Below are positions 1 through 7,291 of a DNA stretch of 63,003 bases, piece by piece (position 1 is the first letter of the stretch; the number at the start of each line of letters is the position of its first letter). Origin of the DNA: Burkholderiales bacterium. GTDB lineage: Bacteria > Pseudomonadota > Gammaproteobacteria > Burkholderiales > Casimicrobiaceae. The DNA is taken from positions 1-63,003 of the forward strand of contig CAJPFI010000045.1 of NCBI GenBank assembly GCA_905339295.1, written 5' to 3'. The notes below the pieces were generated by a model. The model was not told the origin of the DNA and ran no database searches. It saw only the letters and a program-made list of their open reading frames with translations. The translations under genes and the position numbers were made by a program.

Positions 1-315
1 CTGAAGCCCGACCCACCATGGCATCTCCCCGCCGCATGTCCGGCTGAAGCCGAAACCCACGACTGCATGTCCCCGCCGCATGTCCGGCTGAAGCCGGACC
101 CACGACTGCATGTCCCCGCCGCATGTCCGGCTGAAGCCGAACCCACCACTGCATGCCCCCGCCGCAGTGCCGTGGGTCGGGCTTCAGCCCGACGCCTGCC
201 GCATGTCCGGCTGAAGCCGGACCCACAACCGCATGTTCCTGCCGCATGCCCGGCTGAGGCCGGACCCACGACTGCATACCCCCGCCGCATGCCGTGGGTC
301 GGGCTTCAGCCCGAC
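1..315. repeat. REP array A (seven full copies, one edge fragment)
   Basis: Each unit is a GTGG head followed by an 8-bp stem and a TC loop, GTCGGGCT-TC-AGCCCGAC or the variant GTCCGGCT-TC-AGCCGGAC. Copies lie at about 38-60, 82-103, 125-146, 205-226 and 248-269 (minus orientation) and at 172-193 and 294-315 (plus orientation); positions 1-17 are a cut copy. The two stem types differ by a matched G/C swap that keeps pairing. A GTGG/GTAG head before a hairpin is typical of REP elements handled by REP-associated tyrosine transposases. From 316 to 553 I see no gene. Confidence 0.85.
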
Positions 316-553
316 GCTTTTGGCATGTCACACCGACGCCTTCCCGGCGCCCCGTCGCGTACGCACATCGGCGCAGTCCGCGCCTTGACACACGCGCAAC
401 ACGGCTCCTAGGATGGCCGTCCAGGGTCGAGCGCCGCGGGCCGCCAGACGTTGTCTCCCGGCGGAAGCCCCGGTTTCCCCGATCCTGCGTTCGTCCCGTT
501 GACGTTTCCACCCGGCACGCGCCCGCGTTCCGCGGGTGCAACAGGAGGCGATC

Positions 554-760
554 ATGCCAAGCAAGCAGTACAGGAAGCTCGGATGCCTGGACGTGAACCC
601 GACAGGCGGCTGCGCATTCGAGGTCCGCGCCGAAACGGAAGAGGAAGTGATGCGCCTGGTGGCCGATCACGCCAAGCACGCGCACAAGATGGACAACCCG
701 GCCCCCGAGATGGTGAAGAAGATCAAGGGCGCCATGAAGTCGGTGTCGGTCACGGTCTGA
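554..760 (+). CDS. DUF1059 family small protein
   Basis: A 68-residue soluble protein of the DUF1059 family, whose function is unknown. It begins MPSKQYRKLGCLDVNP and keeps the family features: a short N-terminal strand with the GC-D-NP-GGC core, a basic helical middle rich in His and Lys (VADHAKHAHKM), and an acidic/basic C-terminal helix (PEMVKKIKGAMKSV). The ATG at 554 is preceded by a perfect AGGAGG at 544-549 region with good spacing, which decides the start over the in-frame GTG at 536. It stands alone after REP array A and is followed by 100 bases before the convergent yggU end. No signal peptide or membrane segment is visible. Confidence 0.85.
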   Translation: MPSKQYRKLGCLDVNPTGGCAFEVRAETEEEVMRLVADHAKHAHKMDNPAPEMVKKIKGAMKSVSVTV

Positions 761-862
761 CGCCGCACGCATCGCGCACCCGCCGTCGCGGCTTCCGCGC
801 GGGAGGCTTTCGCGACCAGGGTGCGCGACCGCGTCGCGCCTTCCCGGCGGGTCAGGACGGAT

Positions 863-1204
863 TCAAGCCGACCAGGCGCGGTCCGGCCGCGCGACCGGCG
901 CGTCGATCCTCACGCTTTTCTGCCGCGACGACTCGCCGCGCACGATGGTCACGTTGCGCTGCGGGACGCCGAAAGCCTCGGCGAGAAACCGGACGAGCTC
1001 CGCGTTCGCCTTGCCGTCGACCGGCGGCGCGGCGAGCCGGATCCTGAGCGCGTCGCCGTGCGCGCCTGCCGCCCCGGTGTGCTTCGCGCCCGGCTGCACG
1101 TGCAGCGCGAGCACGACCGCCCCACCCTCTTCGCGCAGCCAGTGCGCGCCGGGTTCGCGCGCCGGAGCCGCTTCCTTCGGGCGTCCCGGTGGGCGCGGTC
1201 GCAT
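863..1204 (-). CDS. yggU: YggU family protein (DUF167/UPF0235)
   Basis: A 113-residue cytosolic protein of the DUF167 (YggU) family, structurally known but without an assigned reaction. The core VVLALHVQPGAKHTG, then LRIRLAAPPVDGKANAEL and VTIVRGESSRQKSVRI, matches the family signature with the PPVDGKAN motif. I chose the ATG at 1204, two bases after the yggT stop; longer in-frame starts would run deep into yggT, and their extra sequence looks like the shadow of that gene. It is the last gene of the minus-strand group yggS, proC, yggT, yggU, an order common in proteobacteria, so it is probably co-transcribed and translationally coupled to yggT. Confidence 0.88.
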   Translation of the reverse strand: MRPRPPGRPKEAAPAREPGAHWLREEGGAVVLALHVQPGAKHTGAAGAHGDALRIRLAAPPVDGKANAELVRFLAEAFGVPQRNVTIVRGESSRQKSVRIDAPVARPDRAWSA

Positions 1205-1206
1205 GG

Positions 1207-1788
1207 TCAACGAAGCAGCGAATTCACCGACAGCTCGAGCCACCGGACCGGCAGCATGAGGACGAGCTGCAGGATCACGATCAGGATGAGCGGCGTCAGG
1301 TCGAGCGCGCCGCCGATCGGCGGGATCACGCGCCGCAGCGGGCGCAGGAACGGGAACGTGAGCGCGTTCAGCAACCCGGACAGCGGGCCGTCGGGCGCGA
1401 CCCACGACAGCACCGCCTGCAGGATCACGACGACGATCGCGAGCCAGACCGCAGTCCTGACGAGTTGCACGGCGGCCGAGGCGAGGACGTAGAGCGTCGC
1501 GTTGAGCGAGAGCCCCGCGAATCCGCTGGCGAACAGCAGGAACATCGACAGCATCAGCGCGAGTTGCGCGAGGTAGGCGGCAACGAGGGACGCCCAGTCG
1601 TAGCCGCCGACGCCGGGGACGACGCGTCGCAGCGGCTTCACCGCCCAGTCGGTGAGCGCGACAATCGCCTTGCCTGCGGGATTGCGGAACGGCGCGCGCA
1701 TCGCCTGCATCAGGAAGCGCAGCAGGAAGCCGTAGGTGAACAGCCCGAAGAACACCTCGAGCACGAAGGAGATCGCCTGTGCGCCCAT
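1207..1788 (-). CDS. yggT: YggT family integral membrane protein
   Basis: A 193-residue inner-membrane protein with two copies of the YggT domain. Each half has a hydrophobic segment followed by a loop with an RP-basic-P signature: AVKPLRRVVPGVGGYDW in the first half and PFLRPLRRVIPPIGGALDL in the second. About four to six membrane segments are expected (residues around 5-30, 65-95, 105-130, 165-188). Family members are linked to osmotic or potassium stress tolerance in some bacteria, but the molecular role is unsettled. It lies 10 bases downstream of proC and 2 bases upstream of yggU, consistent with one transcript. Length is usual for the two-domain proteobacterial form. Confidence 0.9.
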   Translation of the reverse strand: MGAQAISFVLEVFFGLFTYGFLLRFLMQAMRAPFRNPAGKAIVALTDWAVKPLRRVVPGVGGYDWASLVAAYLAQLALMLSMFLLFASGFAGLSLNATLYVLASAAVQLVRTAVWLAIVVVILQAVLSWVAPDGPLSGLLNALTFPFLRPLRRVIPPIGGALDLTPLILIVILQLVLMLPVRWLELSVNSLLR

Positions 1789-1798
1789 GCCGGTCCCG

Positions 1799-2620
1799 TC
1801 AGCCGCGGCCGAGAATCTCGCCCATCTCGGTCGCGCGCCTGGTCGCCGCGTCGACCGCCTCCCCGATCGCCTCGCGCACGCGCGCGGCCTCGAGCGCCGC
1901 GATGCCGCGCTCGGTCGTCCCTCCCTTCGACGTCACGCGCTCGCGCAGCGTCGCGGGATCGTCGGGACTCTCGACCGCCAGCTTCACCGCGCCCGCGAAT
2001 GTCGCGTACGCGAGCCGGCGCGCGTCGTTCGCGTCGAATCCCTGCGCGCGCGCGGCGGCCTCGAGCGCCTCGATGAAGTAGAAGACGTACGCGACGCCCG
2101 ACGCGGAAACGCCGGTGACGGCGTCGAGCATTTCCTCACGATCGACCGGCACGACCTCGCCGCAGGCCTCGAGGATCGCGGACGCCGACGCGCGGTCCTC
2201 CGCGCCGACGGTCGGCGACGACCACACGCCCGCGATGCCCGCGCCGACCAGCGACGGCGTGTCGGGCATCGCGCGGACGATGCGAGCGTACCCGCCGAGC
2301 CAGCGCGAGATGTCGGTGCTGCGCGTCCCGGCGGCGATCGACAGCACGACCGGCACGCCTGCGACGTGCGGCGCGAGCGCTGCGCACGCCTCGCGCATCT
2401 GCTGCGGCTTCACCGCCAGCACGACGATCTTCGCGGGCGTCACGGTGTCCGCCGTCGCAGCCGCGTGCACCTGCGCGCCCGGAAATGCGGCCGCGAGCTT
2501 CGCGCGCTGCGCCTCCACCGGATCGACGAACGCGATCCCGCTCGGCGCGCGACCACGCGCGATCAGCCCGCCCGCGATCGCGGTCGCCATGTTGCCGCCG
2601 CCGATGAAGAGGATGGTCAT
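1799..2620 (-). CDS. proC: Pyrroline-5-carboxylate reductase
   Basis: ProC, which reduces 1-pyrroline-5-carboxylate to L-proline with NAD(P)H, the last step of proline synthesis in the cytosol. The protein is 273 residues from the ATG at 2620, beginning MTILFIGGGNMATAIAGGL with the GxGxxA-type Rossmann fingerprint directly at the N-terminus, as usual; the in-frame upstream Met would add an unconserved 14-residue tail. The C-terminal dimerisation part contains TGVSASGVAYVFYFIEALE and ERVTSKGGTTERGIAAL, matching the family signature (SPA-Y-F with S-G-V here, and the conserved P-GTT-like loop as SKGGTT). It precedes yggT by 10 bases. A 153-base stretch and the six REP units separate it from the upstream gene yggS. 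Confidence 0.95.
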   Translation of the reverse strand: MTILFIGGGNMATAIAGGLIARGRAPSGIAFVDPVEAQRAKLAAAFPGAQVHAAATADTVTPAKIVVLAVKPQQMREACAALAPHVAGVPVVLSIAAGTRSTDISRWLGGYARIVRAMPDTPSLVGAGIAGVWSSPTVGAEDRASASAILEACGEVVPVDREEMLDAVTGVSASGVAYVFYFIEALEAAARAQGFDANDARRLAYATFAGAVKLAVESPDDPATLRERVTSKGGTTERGIAALEAARVREAIGEAVDAATRRATEMGEILGRG

Positions 2621-2772
2621 GAGGATGGGATCGATGGGTGAAGGGAAATGGGCGGCGGCCACTGGATTCCGGCTCGCGCGGATCCGGAAAGACGACCGGC
2701 CCTCGGCATGGCGTCAGCCGGGGCCTTCGTGGCCGTGAGTGCGGCTTCGGCCGAATGCGTTGTGCAATGTCT

Positions 2773-2959
2773 GTCGGGCTGAAGCCCGACCCACATGGCC
2801 TGCCTGTCGGGCTGAAGCCCGACCCACTTGGCCTGCCTGTCGGGCTGAAGCCCGACCCACCTGGCCTGCCTGTCGGGCTGAAGCCCGACCCACATGGCCT
2901 GCCCGTCGGGCTGAAGCCCGACCCACATGGCTTGCCCGTCGGGCTGAAGCCCGACCCAC
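2773..2959. repeat. REP array B: six tandem units, 33-bp period
   Basis: Six nearly identical GTGG-headed REP hairpins, all in minus orientation, start every 33 bases (2773, 2806, 2839, 2872, 2905, 2938; each 22 bases). The 11-base linkers read like CATGGCCTGCC with single-base changes, so head-to-tail amplification of one unit is likely. The array fills most of the 414-base gap between yggS and proC, two same-strand genes that usually sit close together, so transcripts reading from yggS into proC would contain six adjacent hairpins. Confidence 0.92.
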
Positions 2960-3034
2960 TGCGCCGTGTCGTCCAGGCGCGTTTCCGCTTCCTGCCCGGA
3001 ACCCGGTCGCGACAGGTACGCGCCGCGCTGTGGC

Positions 3035-3745
3035 CTATCCGGCATGCCCGACTTCCCGGCTCGTTCTTTCACCGAACAGCGCCGTGCCGAGGCGTACCTC
3101 GGTCGCACCCTCGAGGATCGCCGACTCGAGGTCGGCGGTCATCCCCATCGACAGCTCATGCACGTCGAGGCCCGCCGCGCGCGCGTCCGCGAGGCACTTC
3201 GCGAGGCGAGCGAACTGCGCGCGTTGCACGGCCACGTCGGCGGTCGGCTCGGCGATGCCCATGAATCCCGACAGCCGGAGGCGCGGCAGCGCCGCGACAA
3301 CGCGCGCGAGCGCGACCGCCTCGACCGGATCGACGCCGCTCTTCGAGGACTCGGCGCTGATGTTCACCTGCACCATCACCTCGAGCGGCGGCCGCCCGGC
3401 GGGACGCGCCGCCGACAGCCGCTCGGCGATCCTCGCGCGGTCGACCGACTCGACCGCATCGAAGACACCCGCGGCAAGCGCCGCCTTGTTTCCCTGCAAC
3501 GGGCCGATCAGGCGCCACTCGAGGCCGGCGAGCCCGGCGAGCACGTCCCGCTTCCGCGCCGCCTCCTGGACGTAGTTCTCGCCGAACGCCCGCTGGCCGA
3601 GCGCCCAGGCCTCGCGGACTTCCTCGGCGGTCCGGGTCTTCGACACCGCGACCAGCCGCACCCCCGCCGGGTCGCGTCCGGCCGCCGCCGCCGCCCGGGC
3701 GATGCGACCGCGCGCGGCTTGCCATGCCTTCTCGCCGAGGCTCAT
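3035..3745 (-). CDS. yggS: PLP homeostasis protein YggS/PLPBP
   Basis: A 236-residue pyridoxal-phosphate-binding protein (PLPBP family), a fold-type III TIM barrel without known catalysis that controls free PLP and amino- and keto-acid pools. The PLP lysine lies in VRLVAVSKTRTAEEVREAW; other family motifs are FGENYVQEAARK, EWRLIGPLQGNK, VNISAESSKSG and ELSMGMTADLESAILEGATEVRLGTALFG near the C-terminus (the Ser/Met-Gly-Met-Ser/Thr phosphate loop). The ATG at 3745 is chosen because it directly begins the conserved MSLGEKAW region. It is transcribed away from pilT (gap 103 bases, a divergent promoter region). REP array B separates it from proC. Confidence 0.94.
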   Translation of the reverse strand: MSLGEKAWQAARGRIARAAAAAGRDPAGVRLVAVSKTRTAEEVREAWALGQRAFGENYVQEAARKRDVLAGLAGLEWRLIGPLQGNKAALAAGVFDAVESVDRARIAERLSAARPAGRPPLEVMVQVNISAESSKSGVDPVEAVALARVVAALPRLRLSGFMGIAEPTADVAVQRAQFARLAKCLADARAAGLDVHELSMGMTADLESAILEGATEVRLGTALFGERTSREVGHAG

Positions 3746-3848
3746 AATCAAATGACGTTGGCATCGCGCCGCAGCCGGACGGCACGTTTCCTGCTTGCGC
3801 GTCGCTGCTGCGGCGCCCCGGGTCGCTCCACCCTTGCGCGGATTATAG

Positions 3849-4892
3849 ATGGACATCACCGAGCTCCTCGCCTTCGCGGTCAAGAACAAGGCGTCCGACC
3901 TGCACCTGTCGTCGGGCCTGCCGCCGATGATCCGCGTCCACGGCGACATCCGGCGCATCAACCTGCCGCCGATGGAGCACGAAGACGTCCACGCCATGGT
4001 GTACGACATCATGAGCGACCAGCAGCGGAAGGCGTACGAGGAGATCCTCGAATGCGACTTCAGCTTCGCGGTGCCGAACCTCGCGCGCTTCCGCGTCAAC
4101 GCGTTCAACCAGCAGCGCGGCGCGTCGGCGGTGTTCCGGACGATCCCGTCGAAGGTGCTGTCGCTCGAGGAGCTCGCCGCGCCCAAGAGCTTCGCCGAGC
4201 TCACGACGCGCCCGCGCGGGCTGATCCTGGTGACCGGCCCCACCGGCTCGGGCAAGTCGACCACGCTCGCCGCGATGGTCAACCACGTCAACGAGAACGA
4301 ATACGGCCACGTGCTCACGATCGAGGATCCGATCGAGTTCCTGCACGAGTCGAAGAAGTGCCTGATCAACCAGCGCGAGGTCGGCCCGCACACGCTTTCG
4401 TTCGCCAACGCGCTTCGCAGCGCGTTGCGCGAGGACCCCGACTACATCCTGGTCGGCGAGATGCGCGACCTCGAGACGATCCGCCTCGCGCTCACCGCCG
4501 CGGAGACCGGCCACCTCGTGTTCGCGACGCTGCACACGAGCTCGGCCGCGAAGACGGTCGACCGCATCATCGACGTGTTCCCGGCGGCCGAGAAGGACAT
4601 GGTTCGCGCGATGCTGTCGGAGTCGATCGTCGCGGTGATCTCGCAGACGCTGCTCAAGACCAAGGACGGCCTGGGCCGCATCGCCGCGCACGAGATCATG
4701 GTCGGCACCCCGGCGATCCGAAACCTGATCCGCGAGAACAAGGTCGCCCAGATGTACTCGTCGATCCAGACCTCGCAGTCGGTCGGCATGCAAACGCTCG
4801 ACCAGTGCCTGGTCGACATGGTGCGCCGCAACCAGGTGTCCGCGGCCGAGGCGCGCACGCGCGCGGTGAACAAGGACCTCTTCGGCGGTTGA
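3849..4892 (+). CDS. pilT: Type IV pilus retraction ATPase PilT
   Basis: PilT, the hexameric cytosolic ATPase that powers depolymerisation of type IV pili in twitching motility. The 347-residue protein starts MDITELLAFAVKNKASDLHLSSG, a canonical PilT N-terminus, and has Walker A GPTGSGKST (130-138), the Asp box TIEDPIEF (157-164), Walker B ILVGEMRD (200-207) and the His box GHLVFATLHT (221-230). The C-terminal part contains AAHEIMVGTPAIRNLIRENK, close to the AIRNLI motif needed for retraction in studied PilT proteins. It is followed after 27 bases by pilU, the usual pairing, and is divergent from yggS. No other pilus genes are in the window. Confidence 0.97.
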   Translation: MDITELLAFAVKNKASDLHLSSGLPPMIRVHGDIRRINLPPMEHEDVHAMVYDIMSDQQRKAYEEILECDFSFAVPNLARFRVNAFNQQRGASAVFRTIPSKVLSLEELAAPKSFAELTTRPRGLILVTGPTGSGKSTTLAAMVNHVNENEYGHVLTIEDPIEFLHESKKCLINQREVGPHTLSFANALRSALREDPDYILVGEMRDLETIRLALTAAETGHLVFATLHTSSAAKTVDRIIDVFPAAEKDMVRAMLSESIVAVISQTLLKTKDGLGRIAAHEIMVGTPAIRNLIRENKVAQMYSSIQTSQSVGMQTLDQCLVDMVRRNQVSAAEARTRAVNKDLFGG

Positions 4893-4919
4893 CGAGGGCC
4901 GACGTCCAGAGGATCCACG

Positions 4920-6095
4920 ATGGAACGCGAACGCGCCACCAAGTTCATCCACGAGCTGCTCGACCTCCTGGTCAAGCAGAAGGGCTCGGACCTGTTCATC
5001 ACCGCCGACTTCCCGCCGGCGATCAAGGTCGACGGCAAGATCACGCCGGTGTCCAAGTCGTCGCTCACGCCGCAGCACACGATCGAGCTGGTCCGCAGCG
5101 TGATGAACGACAAGCAGGCCTCGGAGTTCGAGTCGACCAAGGAGTGCAACTTCGCCATCAGCCCGCCGGGCGTCGGCCGCTTCCGCGTCAACGCATTCGT
5201 CCAGCAGGCGCGCGTGGGCATGGTGCTGCGCACGATCAACACGACGATCCCGAAGTTCGAGGACCTCGGGCTGCCGCCGGTGCTCAAGGACGTGATCATG
5301 AGCAAGCGCGGCATCATGCTGTTCGTCGGCGCGACCGGCTGCGGCAAGTCGACGTCGATGTCGGCGCTGCTGGGCTACCGCAACGAGAACAGCTTCGGGC
5401 ACATCATCACGATCGAGGACCCGATCGAGTTCGTCCACGACCACCGCAACTGCATCATCACACAGCGCGAGGTGGGCGTCGACACCGACGGCTGGGAGAT
5501 CGCGCTCAAGAACTCGCTGCGCCAGGCGCCGGACGTGATCCTGATCGGCGAGATCCGCGCGCGGGAGACGATGGATTACGCGATCTCGTTCGCGGAGACC
5601 GGCCACCTCTGCCTCGCGACGCTGCACGCGAACAGCACGAACCAGGCGCTCGACCGCATCATCAACTTCTTCCCCGAGGAGCGCCGCTCGCAGCTCCTGA
5701 TGGACCTCTCGCTCAACGTGCGCGCGTTCGTCGCGCAGCGCCTGATCCCCCGCCGCGACGGCAAGGGCCGCGTCCCGGCGGTCGAGGTGATGCTCAACTC
5801 GCCGCTCATCTCCGACCTGATCTTCAAGGGAGACGTCGGCGGCATCAAGGACATCATGAAGCGCTCGCGCGAGCTCGGCATGCAGACGTTCGACCAGTCG
5901 CTGTTCGACCTCTACGAAGGCGGGCTCATCAGCTACGAGGACGCGCTGCGCAACGCCGACTCGCTCAACGACCTGCGCCTCACGATCAAGCTCGAGGGCA
6001 AGGAGGCGAAGAACCGCAACGTCTTCTCGGGCCTCGGCAACCTCGACATCGTCCCCGAGGCCAACACGCCGGCCTCGGGGACGGTGTTCAAGTAA
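4920..6095 (+). CDS. pilU: Type IV pilus accessory retraction ATPase PilU
   Basis: PilU, a PilT paralogue that works with PilT in pilus retraction. The 391-residue protein begins MERERATKFIHELLDLLVKQKG and carries Walker A GATGCGKST (137-145), the Asp box TIEDPIEF, Walker B ILIGEIRARETMD and the His box GHLCLATLHANSTNQALDRII. The C-terminal tail after about residue 340 (LEGKEAKNRNVFSGLGNLDIVPEANTPASG) is the PilU-type extension missing in PilT. Length is normal for the family. It lies 27 bases downstream of pilT in one probable transcript. Its TAA stop is followed at once by a dispersed repeat of the CAGTTGG family. Confidence 0.96.
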   Translation: MERERATKFIHELLDLLVKQKGSDLFITADFPPAIKVDGKITPVSKSSLTPQHTIELVRSVMNDKQASEFESTKECNFAISPPGVGRFRVNAFVQQARVGMVLRTINTTIPKFEDLGLPPVLKDVIMSKRGIMLFVGATGCGKSTSMSALLGYRNENSFGHIITIEDPIEFVHDHRNCIITQREVGVDTDGWEIALKNSLRQAPDVILIGEIRARETMDYAISFAETGHLCLATLHANSTNQALDRIINFFPEERRSQLLMDLSLNVRAFVAQRLIPRRDGKGRVPAVEVMLNSPLISDLIFKGDVGGIKDIMKRSRELGMQTFDQSLFDLYEGGLISYEDALRNADSLNDLRLTIKLEGKEAKNRNVFSGLGNLDIVPEANTPASGTVFK

Positions 6096-6171
6096 TCAGG
6101 AGTCAGTTGGCAGTTGGCAGTTGACAGTTGACAGTGGCGCGGGCGCTTCCGGTGGCGGCGGATCGACCGCC
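6096..6171 (+). repeat. Stop-proximal CAGTTGG repeat, copy 1 (after pilU)
   Basis: Starting at the base after the pilU TAA, the sequence reads TCAGGAGT, then four tandem heptamers CAGTTGG/CAGTTGA (6104-6131), then CAGTGGCGCGGGCGCTTCC and a G-rich stretch ending GACCGCC. The same order of blocks follows the MFS gene stop (9707-9768, minus strand), where there is only one heptamer plus a divergent CAGCTGA. This is a dispersed element whose internal heptamer count varies between copies. Confidence 0.7.
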
Positions 6172-6246
6172 GTCGTCGCGTGCGCGTCGACCTCAGGTGG
6201 ACCCGCGCCCGATGCGCGGCTGCGGGAGACCCCGCCAACACCGTCG

Positions 6247-6275
6247 ACTGCCAACTGACTTCTGACTTCTTTCTG
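6247..6275 (-). repeat. Stop-proximal CAGTTGG repeat, copy 3 (after the cassette-1 partner gene)
   Basis: On the minus strand, directly after the TGA of the gene ending at 6276, the sequence contains AGTCAGAAGTCAGTTGGCAG. The 13-base piece AGTCAGTTGGCAG is identical to that after pilU (6101-6113), so the two form a 13-bp inverted repeat 134 bases apart between convergent genes. Only the first part of the element is recognisable in this copy. Confidence 0.55.
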
Positions 6276-7280
6276 TCACCTGGCCGTGCACATGATGACC
6301 GCGTCGGGCCCGTAGCCCTCCGCGATCCAGCCCGCTGCCACCATCGTGTCCCGCACCACCCGGTCCGTCACATACCGATGGTTCGAGAACGACGGCTTCA
6401 ACACCCGGTATACCGGCATCAGTCCCGCACCGCACGCGCCGGTCGCCTTGTCCGGCAGCACGATCCAGTACGCCTCGCGCGTCTCGAGCTGCCACTCGGG
6501 GAAATTCGCCACCACCGCGTCGCACTCGACCGGATCGGCCGTATAGAAGTGCGAAGTGAACACGCTCGCGAAGAACCGGCACACAGGAACCGCGCCAGCC
6601 GGCGCCGCTTCCCTCGAAGGCCACGCGATGAAACCGCCAACCTCGCGCGTCCAGCCCGAGAACACCCCCGCGTCGAGCCCGTCGATCTCCGCCTGGTCGA
6701 TCGTGTTGAAGTAGTTGCGGTAGCCGTCGTGGAAGTATTCGACCACCACCACCGGCTCGCCCGCGGGCGCGCTCACCGCACGGATGACCGTGAAGTACTG
6801 CGTGCGCGTGATCTCGGGGACCCCCAACTGCATCCCGACGCTTGCCTTCGCTCCGAGCAGGTAGGCGGCGGGCGCATCATTGTGATCGCTCGGCGAGAGG
6901 GTAACGATCCCACTCGCGTCCGAGAGTCCGAAAACACTGCCGTTATTGCCGCAAGAGAGGTGCGCCGCAATGGCGTGAAATCCGTAGAACCCGAATTCAT
7001 CGGCATTGTGCGCGCAGGGGAAATCCGGTGGAACGCCCTCGTACCCGGTATCCGACGGCTGAATGTGAACGGCAACACCCGCCAGCGAATTGCCTTGAGC
7101 AGACAGAATGCGAACCGAGGCAGGCGAACCAGAAGTTGGAAAGGGCCCCACGACGATCTGCCGGTCACCCGCGACCTTGACCAAACGTCCAAACTCGGCG
7201 GCGCCCGCCGACCCGATCGCAGCGCAGGCCACCAATGTCGCCATCACTATACGGAACGGTGCACTCGTCCGGATTTGCAC
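6276..7280 (-). CDS. Secreted Ig-like/DUF5648 protein, cassette 1
   Basis: A 334-residue exported protein of unknown function. From the GTG at 7280 it has a signal peptide with basic start (MQIRTSAPFRIV), a hydrophobic core and GSAGAAEF as likely cleavage region. Residues about 30-150 (FGRLVKVAGDRQIVVGPF, VRILSAQGNSLAGVAV, LSDASGIVTL) resemble a bacterial Ig-like (Big_1-type) fold. The C-terminal half has two DUF5648-like repeats: VVVEYFHDGYRNYFNTIDQAEIDGLDAG, then VCRFFASVFTSHFYTADPVECDAV, MPVYRVL and GWIAEGYGPDAVIMC. It starts 11 bases after the subtilase stop, so the two are one operon. A full-length paralogue is at 47899-48891. An ATG at 7244 is an alternative start but would give a signal peptide without positive charge. 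Confidence 0.8.
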   Translation of the reverse strand: MQIRTSAPFRIVMATLVACAAIGSAGAAEFGRLVKVAGDRQIVVGPFPTSGSPASVRILSAQGNSLAGVAVHIQPSDTGYEGVPPDFPCAHNADEFGFYGFHAIAAHLSCGNNGSVFGLSDASGIVTLSPSDHNDAPAAYLLGAKASVGMQLGVPEITRTQYFTVIRAVSAPAGEPVVVVEYFHDGYRNYFNTIDQAEIDGLDAGVFSGWTREVGGFIAWPSREAAPAGAVPVCRFFASVFTSHFYTADPVECDAVVANFPEWQLETREAYWIVLPDKATGACGAGLMPVYRVLKPSFSNHRYVTDRVVRDTMVAAGWIAEGYGPDAVIMCTAR

Positions 7281-7291
7281 GACGCACCCGC

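Noticed and set aside
2773-2959. CRISPR-like look of arrays B and C (regular spacing of palindromic repeats)
   Set aside because: Linkers are 11-18 bases and nearly identical instead of unique spacers of about 30 bases, units carry the REP GTGG head, and no cas gene is near.
2966-6124. A 1052-codon open frame on the plus strand over yggS, pilT and pilU
   Set aside because: It runs through three well-supported genes in another frame or strand and encodes only Arg/Pro/Ala-rich sequence without motifs; long chance frames are usual at this GC content.
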